A DNA stretch of 64,000 nucleotides from Nematostella vectensis (lineage: Eukaryota > Cnidaria > Anthozoa > Actiniaria > Edwardsiidae): the NCBI RefSeq assembly GCF_932526225.1, contig NC_064042.1:9210540-9274539 (forward strand), written 5' to 3'. Position numbers and translations under genes: made by a program. Positions 11,480 through 22,700 of this stretch are shown here, one piece after another (position 1 is the first letter of the stretch; the number at the start of each line of letters is the position of its first letter). The notes beneath the pieces were generated by a model. That model ran no database searches. It had not been told where the DNA came from and saw only the letters and a list, made by a program, of their open reading frames with translations.

Positions 11480-13160
11480 TGAATTCCCTGTGCAAGTTTT
11501 GTTCACGCTTGCTCACCCTTGCACTCCCTTTTCTAGCCTTGCACTCCCTTGTTCACCCTTGGGCTTGCTTGTTCACCCTTGCGCTTTCTTGTTGAACCTT
11601 GTGCTTCCTTGTAAAATCTTGCGCACCCTTGCACTACCTTCTTCACCCTTGCACTACCTTGTTCACCTTTGCGCTTCCTTGTTCACCCTTGCGCTTCCTT
11701 GTTCACCCTTGCACTCTCTAACGCACCCTTATTCACCTGCGCCCCTCTGTTCACTCTTGCATCCCTGACGCAGCCTTTTTCACCCTTGCGCCCCTTTGTT
11801 CACCCTTGCGCCCCTTGTTCACCCTTGCGCTCCCTGGTTCATTCTTGCGCTCCTTTGTTTACCTTCGCACTCCATGACGCACCCTTATTCACCCTTGTGC
11901 CCCCTTGTTTACCCTTGCACTCCCTGACGCAGCCTTATTCACCCTTGCGCCCCTTTGTTCACCCTTGCACCCCTGACGCAGCCTTCTTCACCCTTGCGCC
12001 CCTTTGTTTACCCTTGCGCTCCCTTATTTACCCTTGCACTCCCTGACGCACCCTTATTCACCCTTGCGCCCCTTTGTTTACCCTTGCGCTCCCTGGTTCA
12101 CCCTTGCGCTCCCTTGTTTACCCTTGCGCTCCCTTGTTTACCTTCGCACTCCCTGACGCACCCTTATTCACCCTTGCGCCCCTTTGTTTACCCTTGCGCT
12201 TCCTTGTTCACCCTTGCGCTCCCTCATTTACCCTTGCACTCCCTGACGCACCCTTATTCACCCTTGCGCCCCTGACGCAGCCTTTTCCACCCTTGCGCCC
12301 CTTTGTTTACCCTTGCCCTCCCTGGTTCATTCTTGCTCTCCCTTGTTTACCTTCGCACGTCCTGACGCACCCTTATTCACCCTTGCGCCCCTTTTTTTAC
12401 CCTTGCGCTCCCTTGTTTACCCCTGCGCTTCCTTGTTCACCCTTGCGCTTCCTTGTTCACCCTTGCCCCCCTGACGCACCCTTATTCACCCTTGTCCCCT
12501 TTGTTCACACTTGCATCCCTGAAGCAGCCTTATTCACCCTTTGTTCACCCTTGCGCTCCCTGGTTCACTCTTGCGCTCCCTTGTTCACCCTTGCGCTCCC
12601 TTGTTCACCCTTGCGCTCCCTTGTTCACCCTTGCGCTCCCTTGTTCACCCTTGCGCTCCCTGGTTTACCCTTGCGCTTCCTTGTTCACCCTTGCGCTCCC
12701 TTGTTCACCCTTGCGCTCCCTGGTTTACCCTTGCGCTTCCTTGTTCACCCTTGCGCTCCCTTGTTTACCTTCACACTCCCTGACGCATTCTTATTCACCC
12801 TTGTCCCCTTTGTTCACACTTGCATCCCTGAAGCAGCCTTATTCACCCTTTGTTTACCCTTGCGCTCCCTGGTTCACTCTTGCGCTCCCTGGTTTACCCT
12901 TGCGCTCCCTTGTTCACCCTTGCGCTTCCTTGTTCACCCTTGCGCTCCCTTGTTCACCCTTGCGCTCCCTGGTTTACCCTTGCGCTCCCTTGTTCACCCT
13001 TGCGCTCCCTGGTTTACCCTTGCGCTCCCTTGTTCACCCTTGCGCCCCCTGGTTTACCCTTAGGCTTCCTTATTCACCCTTGCGCCCCCCTGCTCACTCT
13101 TGCGCGCCCTGCTTCATCCTTGCGCTCCCTAACGCACTCTTGTTCACCCTTGCACTTACT
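11480..13160. repeat. 20-bp minisatellite, about 1.7 kb
   Basis: Tandem copies of a 20-bp unit, best preserved as TTGTTCACCCTTGCGCTCCC (pure around 12540-12780). The flanks are more diverged, with CCTGACGCACCCTTATTCACC variants. The unit has no stop in any frame on the plus strand and 20 is not divisible by three. All three plus frames are therefore open for long distances and translate to the same 20-residue period (FTLALPCSPLRS…). The ORFs of 329, 242, 125 and 119 codons are products of the repeat, not genes. Confidence 0.95.
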
Positions 13161-13715
13161 TTTGCGGGATTCTTTACTTAATTACGCGCTAAATTACACG
13201 GAATATTAACTGTTACGCCCAAACTACATTTTGTACCGAAAAAAAGCACGAAATAACTTGTGAAAAGGTGATATTTTTTGCGTGAAAATATCTTAGGCAA
13301 GTTTTCATTGGCTCCTAGCTACCAGCCTATAAAAAAAGGTATTTTATTATTAGTCCTAGGCCTTCGCGGTTTAGCAAAGAACGCCTAGTCATTTTATTTG
13401 TTTTCGAAATTCAGTTTGAAACATCGCACTCTTACGAAGAATATCTCTCTTATTTTACAAGAAATAGAGGTAAGAACACATCAGCTGTGCAATTAAATGT
13501 TTTGTCTTTCAAAGTTTAGCCAAATTATGCGGGATTACGGGGAAATTAGTGGATTACGCGGAAAAAGCCAAATTACGCGCTTCCGCACAAACGCGTAATT
13601 CCAGAAGCCCTGTTTATACAAGATTTGATTTGAACAGTCAGTTCTGTATATTTGATATTTGTCATGAATACAGTTATGACAGGCCGTCTTATGGATTTTC
13701 TTTTTATATTTTTAG
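13161..13715. other. Intergenic; possible transposon end
   Basis: AT-rich, no gene. Around 13520-13612 several ATTACGCG words occur and the segment ends with ACGCGTAATTCCAGAAGCCCTG, which looks like one end of a DNA transposon. I did not find a matching opposite end. Confidence 0.3.
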
Positions 13716-15892
13716 GGAGATAATCCTGAAGAAGAACCAATCCAAGAATACCATGATGATGAACAGGTAATATGTTATTTTGATTGTTTTGTATTGATTG
13801 GAAACAGCTAGAGCAATTTGTTTTTAGATTCATATCTAGAATGCCACAAGTTTTTTAGTGACGGTGTACCCTCTATTATGTTTTATGACCTCTTTTCCAC
13901 TATTGTTAAACAAATGAAAAATTAAAACAGTAACATTGTTTGATATTTTGTCTTAAGGATTCATGAAGTGAATCAGAGGGATGGAGTGATTACACTAGTA
14001 GTGATGAGGAGGAAGTAAGTATGTAGGGGGAAAACCTGGTCTAGTGGTTGGGTGCCTGATCTCGAGGTCAAGACTCTAGCCATGGGTGATTTGTTTTTAC
14101 ATAGCCACTGGCTGCTCCTGGCCAAGTAGGTTTTTTTTAAGCGTGTTTGAATTTTGTTGATAATTTATTTACAGTGTCTCAAATTAGTTCTATGGGCTCA
14201 ATGAACTTGACCCTTAATAAAGTTTATGTATTTTATTTTATTCAGTAATTCTCGCAAAGCAAATATTCAACATTATTATATTCAGAGATTCCGATCATAT
14301 TATTATTATCATATGAAAATAAGCAATTTTACTCACTTGATATTGTTCATTTAAATTATTTCCCCTGTAGGGTTTTGGCTCAGAGGCCAGTGGTACATCA
14401 GGCTTTAGTTGTGTAGTGTGGATGATTGCCCAGGCAAAAGGAAATAATGCAATATTTAATAAATAACAAATTTGATAATTAAATGCATGGAGAGATTATC
14501 GTCAAACAACTCATATTTGAAGACCCAATCATATTTAGCATGCAGGGTCCCTTTAAAAGCAAGGGGGCGCTTACTTAGTATAATTTCTTTTTTAGCTCAC
14601 AAATTTATTTTTCTTGTATAAGGTTAATGAGGTGGCCAGTGCACTTGACAATATCCTTGCAGTCCCGAAAATCACTGAAATCATAAAGTGATCAGCTTCC
14701 CATATCAGGTAAAGACACTAATTACTAGAAATGAATGAAACCTGTTAACTCCCCCCCCCCACCCCCATGCAAAAAAATAGTTATTAAAAAAGGTTACAAT
14801 GTTGATTTTAGTGATGATTCCCTGATTTTACAAAAGGAAAAAGAGCAAAACAATTTCATAGTCTATTTTATCCTTTCCAGAAAAGGCAGAGCAGCTGTCC
14901 AATTTTTTACACTATGAGTCATTTTCACAACACCATACTCCAGCAGAGGACTCAAATGAAGGTACTGTAGACCAGGCTCACGGTGAGGTTTAGAGTTTGT
15001 ATTAGAAAATGATACTAATACAAAAAAAGTTGAAAATTCAGAGCCAGACTGTATGTAACACTGACAATTCGGCCGCTTTCCTCAAAACTACAAGATGAAT
15101 ACTCCAAGTTTCACAAGTTTCAGCGAGGACGGGGACATGTTATGTTAGAAATAAGGTTCTAGGCTTCTCTTTTATAGAAATATAAAAATGTGTTATTTTT
15201 ACAAGAATTAAGTTCTAGGCAAGAATGAATTTTTTGGTCACATTATTTCTGCCCGTGCCCTGAAAAAATACTGACTCTGATCATGCACACTCATACCCTG
15301 GAGTGATTTCTCGCACCAGAAAAAATAGGTTTCTTTGAAAAAGAAAAGGTTTTTGTAAAAATTGTAACCAGCAGAGAACAAGGCACTCAGCTAATGAAAA
15401 CAACTTGAATTTCTGGAAAACTAATTTAAAATATTGTTGCAAAATAATGTTACAATAGCAAAGCAGGTAAGAATTTCAGCAGGGAATTTCAGAATGGCCG
15501 CGATGGTAGAGTTTTCAATGTTGTTAGAGTTTTTGATGTTAGAGTTTTCAAAGAAGTTGTCTTGGCAGATGCGGGTTTGCCGATTTTGACTCCAAAGCCT
15601 AAAACATGAATTGATGGATAATGACCCCAAAAACTGAAATACAAATTTTATTATTGAAACAAATAAACAACTGTTACAGTTAGGTATTGGGGTCAAAATC
15701 TGCCAAACTGCACCCGCTAATCCGTGCCTGTCAATCTGTGTTCTAGAGGTTCACCCTTATTTTCCCAGGAGTCTAGTTATTTGCTGTGTATAAGCAATGT
15801 AACTCTCATTCATTTTCATTTGTTTGTCACATCAATAGGTTGATGAATGTGATTTGCCGTTACCAGAGTTCGCGCCGTTATCCTTTGAAAAA
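13716..15892 (+). pseudogene. Possible decaying multi-exon gene, unidentified
   Basis: Six short coding-like segments each sit between plausible AG and GT splice sites: 13716-13766 (acidic, EEEPIQEYHDDEQ), 13958-14014 (DS*SESEGWSDYTSSDEEE), 14371-14412, 14623-14708 (EVASALDNILAVPKITEIIK then stop), about 14882-14961 (KAEQLSNFLHYESF…) and about 15839-15892 (VDECDLPLPEFAPLSFEK, stop). The first three junctions are all phase 0. Two in-frame TGA codons and a phase break before the fifth segment argue against a working protein. I do not recognise the family. It could also be chance plus transposon sequence. Confidence 0.3.
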
Positions 15893-16795
15893 TGAGAATG
15901 TGAACAGGCTCAGTCGATATTGAGTTGAAACAGCTTGTGTTAGCCGCTCAAGAAGCAAAAATATGCCAAAATATTTTTTACTGTGCCTACCTTTGAGTGG
16001 GGTTTGGGTTGGTGGCTAGGGTCGATGCCCGTGTCTGTTGTTATAATCTGGGTCTTGTAGGGCAAACTGCTCCTTGACGTTTTTTGTTTGAGAGCATGAG
16101 TGAGGTGTCACTCAGGAGAAGTCAAAAGAAAGATTCCTTAGAAAGAGAACATCTTCTAGGAAAAGCATTATGTAGTTTAAAAAAAACATACTGTAGTCTT
16201 GTGACAGCTGGCTGAAACAGCTTCTGTATGTAAACTCTATAAATGCCAATATTTTTCTGTTGATATTGTTTTGTTTTACAATAAAGAAAATTAACAGAAC
16301 ATATTATTTGCCTCTCCGTTTGTGGGTATTCAGCAGTACACCACTCACCACACCCATAACAACACACACACTGCGCACAATGACACGCCCACACTGTGCA
16401 CCTAACGACATCTACATCTACATATGGACACTCCCTGGATGTCACCATAATTTTACGTAAAGGCTAAAAAAGTATGTAAAAACGCTTCGCCTAAGAGGAA
16501 AAAAAGCAATCCCCCCCCTGTCCTAAACCTGTTGCACTCAACTCAACTCCCTCGAAAAGCACTTCGTCTGTGTTTGTATGAAAAATTAATAGTAATGCAG
16601 AGTTATTCGAGCTATCAAGGCCCTTAAGGCCACACCTATTAGCCTAGTGAAAATATATCTTGTTGGGAAAAATACCAGATAAGGAAAGACCCCGTGTTAT
16701 CCAAAATCATGCTTTATTTACACGTATAAATAGTTGCAAATAGTTGCTATCAATAATATACAAATAGTTATCTGATACGTAAGTTAGTTCTCGTC
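15893..16795. other. Intergenic, downstream of ERICH6-like gene
   Basis: AT-rich with no recognised gene. It probably includes the 3' untranslated region and polyadenylation region of the minus-strand ERICH6-like gene, whose stop codon is at 16796-16798. Confidence 0.4.
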
Positions 16796-19700
16796 CTAAT
16801 TCACAGTGACTGTGGCGTTGTCTGTGCGGCTTTCTGACCGAATCGGCCGTAGTTTCTCTCTCCGCATAGTCTTTTGTAATCGCTGAGGGAGAGGGATCTT
16901 GTCGAGGCGCGGGTAGTTAGGTAGCCTCAACGCGTTCTGGGTACGGTCAAGGAGGATGCTGGAAGAAGAACAAACAGGAGTTGCAGTATATATTTGTGCA
17001 TGCCTTATTCATAGTGCACTTATACGTGACGCTTGTTTCCTTATGAGAAAAAGACCTTATGTGCGTATATATACGTTACGCTTGTTTGAACCGACCTTTA
17101 TATGTGCCGCCTTTTATGTTTTGCTTGTTTCAGAGAAAGAACCAGCCTTTGTACTTTCACTTAAACGTTCCATTTGTTTTCTAGTTAGAGTCAACACTTA
17201 TACGTGCACTTAAAGGTTACACTAGTTTTCGAGAAAGAACCAGTCTTTGTACGTGCACTTAAACGTTACATTTGTTTTCTAGTTAGAGTCAACACTTATA
17301 CGTGCACTTAAACGTTACACTTGTTTTCTAATTAAAGTCAACACTTATACGTGCACTTAAGACGTTACGCTAGTTTTCGAGAAAGAACCAGTCTTTTTAC
17401 GTGTACTTATATTTTTTGTTTCTGAGAAATACGGGCACTTACTTGATAAATTGCTTGACTTCTGCCAAGTGTAACTCATGTTCGTCTCTGTCTATGGGAG
17501 GTTTGAGGTTGCGCACCGCCTAAATAAACAAGACAACATAAAGGATAATGACAGGGATATGACTAGAAAATACTTTATAAAACTCACCTTGAGCTTGGAG
17601 CCGACGTTGAACTTCGCAGTGTGCTTTCCATGGGTGTATGTGATCACAATTTTGTTCTGGTGAAAAAAAAAAAAATGGTTCATACACTTTAGATATAATT
17701 TGCAAGGGTTGACACGATGTAGCTTTTTGTTGCTGTTAAGGGGGACTTGAAAATCGCTCAAATGTACTTTATTAATTCCCATAGAATCAAAGCCTTATTT
17801 TGGGGGGAGGGGCGGGGGGTGGGGGGATTGTGGATGCCCTCATGCGCACTTCTATCGCTGCTATTGTGTTAGGGGGTAATTCTTGATGGACAAGCAGTTA
17901 TTCGTCATGTGATGTGTTGAGTTAGTACTTGATAGTGTCTGCTAGTTGTGTCATGTGTTGTAGTGTGTTAGTACTTGGTAACGTATAGCCTGTTGTTCGT
18001 CACGTGTTGTAGTGTGTTAGTACTTGGTAACGTATAGCCTGTTGTTCGTCACGTGTTCTGTTAGTACTTGATATTGTCGGCTAGTTGTTTGCCATGTGTT
18101 GTAGTGTGTTAGTACTTGGTAACGTATAGCCTGTTGTTCATCACTTGTTCTGTTAGTACTTGATAGTGTCTGCTAGTTGTGTCATGTGTTGTAGCGTGTT
18201 AGTACTTGGTAACGTATAGCCTGTTGTTTGTCATGTGTTGTGGTGTGTTAGTACTTGGTAACGTATAGCCTGTTGTTCGTCACGTGTTCTGTTAGTACTT
18301 GGTAGTGTCAGCTAGTTGTTCGTCACGTGTTGTAGTGTGTTAGTACTTGGTAACGTATAGCCTGTTGTGTCACGTGTTGTAGTGTGTTAGTACTTGGTAA
18401 CGTATAGCCTGTTGTTCGTCACGTGTTTTGGTGTGTTAGTACTTGGTAACGTATAGCCTGTTGTTTGTCATGTGTTGTGGTGTGTTAGTACTTGGTAACG
18501 TATAGCCTGTTGTTCATCACGTGTTCTGTTAGTACTTGATAGTGTCTGCTAGTTGTGTCATGTGTTGTAGTGTGTTAGTACTTGGTAACGTATAGCCTGT
18601 TGTGTCACGTGTTGTAGTGTGTTAGTACTTGGTAACGTATAGCCTGTTGTTCGTCACGTGTTCTGTTAGTACTTGGTAGTGTCAGCTAGTTGTTCGTCAC
18701 GTGTTGTAGTGTGTTAGTACTTGGTTACGTATAGCCTGTTGTTCGTCACGTGTTGTAGTGTGTTAGTACTTGGTAACGTATAGGCTGTTGTTCGTCACGT
18801 GTTCTGTTAGTACTTGGTAGTGTCAGCTAGTTGTTTGCCATGTGTTGTAGTGTGTTAGTACTTGGTAACGTATAGCCTGTTGCTCGTCACGTGTTCTGTT
18901 AGTACTTGGTAGTGTCAGCTAGTTGTTTGTCATGTGTTGTAGTGTGTTAGTACTTGGTAACGTATAGGCTGTTGTTTGTCATGTGTTGTGGTGTGTTAGT
19001 ACTTGGTAACGTATACCCTGTTGTTCGTGACGTGTTGTAGTGTGTTAGTACTTGGTAACGTATAGCCTCTTGTTCGTCACGTGTTGTGGTGTGTTAGTAC
19101 TTGGTAACGTATAGCCTGTTATTCGTCACGTGTTTTGGTGTGTTAGTACTTGGTAGTGTCTTCTAGTTGTTTGTCATGTGTTGTGGTGTGTTAGTACTTG
19201 GTAGTGTCTTCTAGTTGTTTGTCATGTGTTGTGGTGTGTTAGTACTTGGTAGTGTCTTCTAGTTGTTTGTCATGTGTTGTGGTGTGTTTGTTCTTGGTAA
19301 CGTATAGCCTGTTGTTCGTCATGTGTTTTGGTGTGTTAATACTTGGTGACGTATAGGCTGTTGTTCGTCACGTGTTGTAGCGTGTTAATACTTGGTAACG
19401 TATAGGCTGTTGTTCGTCACGTGTTTTGGTGTGTTAGTACTGGGTAACGTATAGCCTGTTGTGTCACGTGTTTTGGTGTGTTAGTACTTGGTAACATATA
19501 GCCTGTTGTTCGTCACGTGTTCTGTTAGTACTTGATAGTGTCGGCTAGTTGTTTGCCATGTGTTGTAGTGTGTTAGTACTTGGTAACGTATAGCCTGTTG
19601 TTCGTCATGTGTTTGGTGTGTTAGTACTTGGTAACGTATAGCCTGTTGTTCGTCACGTGTTCTGTTAGTACTTGATAGTGTCTTCTAGTTGTTTGTCATG

Positions 19701-22700
19701 TGTTGTGGTGTGTTAGTACTTGGTAACGTATAGCCTGTTGCTCGTCACGTGTTCTGTTAGTACTTGTTAGTGTCGGCTAGTTGTTTGTCACGTGTTGTAG
19801 TGTGTTAGTACTTGGTAACGTATAGCCTGTTGTGTCACGTGTTGTAGTGTGTTAGTACTTGGTAACGTATAGCCTGTTGTTCGTCACGTGTTCTGTTAGT
19901 ACTTGGTAGTGTCAGCTAGTTGTGTCATGTGTTGTAGTGTGTTAGTACTTGGTAACGTATAGCCTGTTGTTTGTCATGTGTTGTGGTGTGTTAGTACTTG
20001 GTAACGTATAGCCTGTTGTTCATCACGTGTTCTGTTAGTACTTGATAGTGTCTGCTAGTTGTGTCATGTGTTGTAGTGTGTTAGTACTTGGTAACGTATA
20101 GCCTGTTGTGTCACGTGTTGTAGTGTGTTAGTACTTGGTAACGTATAGCCTGTTGTTCGTCACGTGTTCTGTTAGTACTTGGTAGTGTCAGCTAGTTGTT
20201 CGTCACGTGTTGTAGTGTGTTAGTACTTGGTTACGTATAGCCTGTTGTTCGTCACGTGTTGTAGTGTGTTAGTACTTGGTAACGTATAGGCTGTTGTTCG
20301 TCACGTGTTCTGTTAGTACTTGGTAGTGTCAGCTAGTTGTTTGCCATGTGTTGTAGTGTGTTAGTACTTGGTAACGTATAGCCTGTTGCTCGTCACGTGT
20401 TCTGTTAGTACTTGGTAGTGTCAGCTAGTTGTTTGTCATGTGTTGTAGTGTGTTAGTACTTGGTAACGTATAGGCTGTTGTTTGTCATGTGTTGTGGTGT
20501 GTTAGTACTTGGTAACGTATACCCTGTTGTTCGTGACGTGTTTTGGTGTGTTAATACTTGGTAACGTATAGCGTGTTGCATATCACTTGTTCGATTTTCG
20601 ATGTTTTGGCCAGGCGTAAAATTGTTTCCCTCCCCAACAACAGAAACACTTGCTTCGCAGGCTAACTTTTTAGTGTATGGCTAGTTGTTCTTCATGTGTT
20701 CGTAGCATGTGCTAGAGTGTGTGATGAGTTTACTCACCTGCGACAAGCAGCGTATAGCTAGTTGTTTAGTCAGACTAAAGGTGATTGGCTGGAAGGGCGG
20801 GGCATGCACGTGTGTCTTGTGGTTATGCCACAGCCACTTTTTCTTCCTTGTTCCTGAGCTGTCTAGCAACACGCCGCCAAACGGGTCAACAACCAGTCTG
20901 TCATTAAAAGGAACATTTCAGTTCAAATACCCCCAATCCCATAATCTATCTAGGTTTAAAACTGGATCCCCCACCGAGCCACAGGTACGTACACCCCCCC
21001 TACCCCTTGGGGGCCAAAAAGTGGCTCATTTAAGGAATCTTTTAAGATTAGAATTTAAAATTTCTTAATCACCATTGAAGCCGCATTGTCACCAGTTTAC
21101 TTCCGGAGGTCCAACGGAAACCTCAACCGTTAAAAGACAAAAGAATCTATTCTACTCAGCCAATCCCGGGTACGTGCTTGAGCCAAGACTTCACTGACAC
21201 CATCAGCATAAAGATGGTGGCATGATTGGCCTTCTTTAAGGAGGGTAATTATCATTTTATGTATCCTTCAACTAGCTTCCAGTAAAACTTTTCTTTCATT
21301 TGAGCGGGGTCAAGGGGGCAGTTTGCCCAAGCTTACCAGGCAACATCCCCTCATCTAATGGACCTGCCTAAAGTACCTATGATTCTGTGACACAATGACA
21401 CAGTATCATCCACCTCACCTTACTGCGCCGTTACGGAAGTAGCAGGTCCCGTGGCCCGTTGGGTCGAATGATGCAAGGGTGCCAGTGTGTTGTATGTCAA
21501 ACTCGTCACTATCCTGAATATAAACAATTCATGAAAAAAAAATTGTTGTATTAACTAAAATGTCCTGTACAAGCATAGGGAGGACTCACCAGACCTTTAA
21601 GCACCGCATGGCACACTTAATATAATGATAATATTAATATGAAATTATGTTTTTTTATGATAACATCAAATATGAAATTAACATATTTTATGTGCATTTA
21701 CTCAAATAACCAGAGACCTGCTTAAAAGGGGGCTCACACTATACATCTGAGCATCTGTAAGTTAATTTTGTTCAAGCTATAAACTTGGCAGGGTTGGGAT
21801 CTAGCTTTTCTCTAAAGGAGGGTTTGGCTCAGTGACAAAGGGGGGAGTGGTTATTATTATTTTTTTTTGTTACTTTTGGCTTTCTGGCAGCCTAAAGTGG
21901 AGGGGTTTAAACCCCCTAAATTCCCCATAGATTCACTAATGCTTGGCTATGATTTGACTTCTGAGAAATTTTTGCTGTTGACAGAAATTTGGAACACTGA
22001 AAGTACAAAGGACAAGCACTTTACCTCATAGACCAAGTAATTGAACTTCCCTCTCTCTGTTGAAGTGATCAGAACAGCAATATTGCCACTGGGGTAGCTA
22101 AGAACACTGGTCAAGGTAGGATAGCAATGATAGCTTAGTGTAATAAGTGTATCCTGTTCATGCATTTATGACAAAGAGAGAAAGGATCCTTTCAGTCGCT
22201 CTCAATGAGTGGGAAATTTCAACAGAATATCAGGCAATTTCTATGGGCATCAAATGTTTATCAAGGTGGTGCAAACAAGTATTGATTCAGTTTTGTCAAT
22301 ATCTGAAGCTATTCCCTCAAGCTAAGATCATGGAAATTCTCTTTGGCACATGATTTATGGTGTTGTGATGCTCAAACTTAAAAAGATGTTCTGTATTTAT
22401 TAAACATAACTCGGACAATGAGACAGGCATACATAGAGGGAGACAGTAACAACAGGTCTCATGCCAATAACTTGGGCCTGGGGAAGATGTTGAAGATGGA
22501 GCTACATGAACCAAGGTGTGGTTGGTGTTGAAAAGGACAGTACAACAGCTCTCATGCCAATAACTTGGGCCTGGGGAAGATGTTGAAGATGGAGCTACAT
22601 AAACCAAGGTGTGGTTGGTGTTAAAAAGGATACTAGCAACAGCCAGTGCCATCAGGCAGTACCAGTAGAAACCTTTGGCCATCTTCATAAAAACGCTCCA

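Noticed and set aside
11490-13209. Six overlapping plus-strand ORFs of 80-329 codons
   Set aside because: All are translations of the 20-bp tandem repeat in different frames, with identical peptide periodicity and no domain.
7073-20580. Possible CRISPR arrays
   Set aside because: Repeats are contiguous and without unique spacers, the DNA is eukaryotic, and there are no cas genes.
22317-22688. 123-codon minus-strand ORF with repeated NTNHTLVHVAP peptides
   Set aside because: It is an ERICH6 exon (22716-22634) read in another frame into an intron with a 93-bp duplication.
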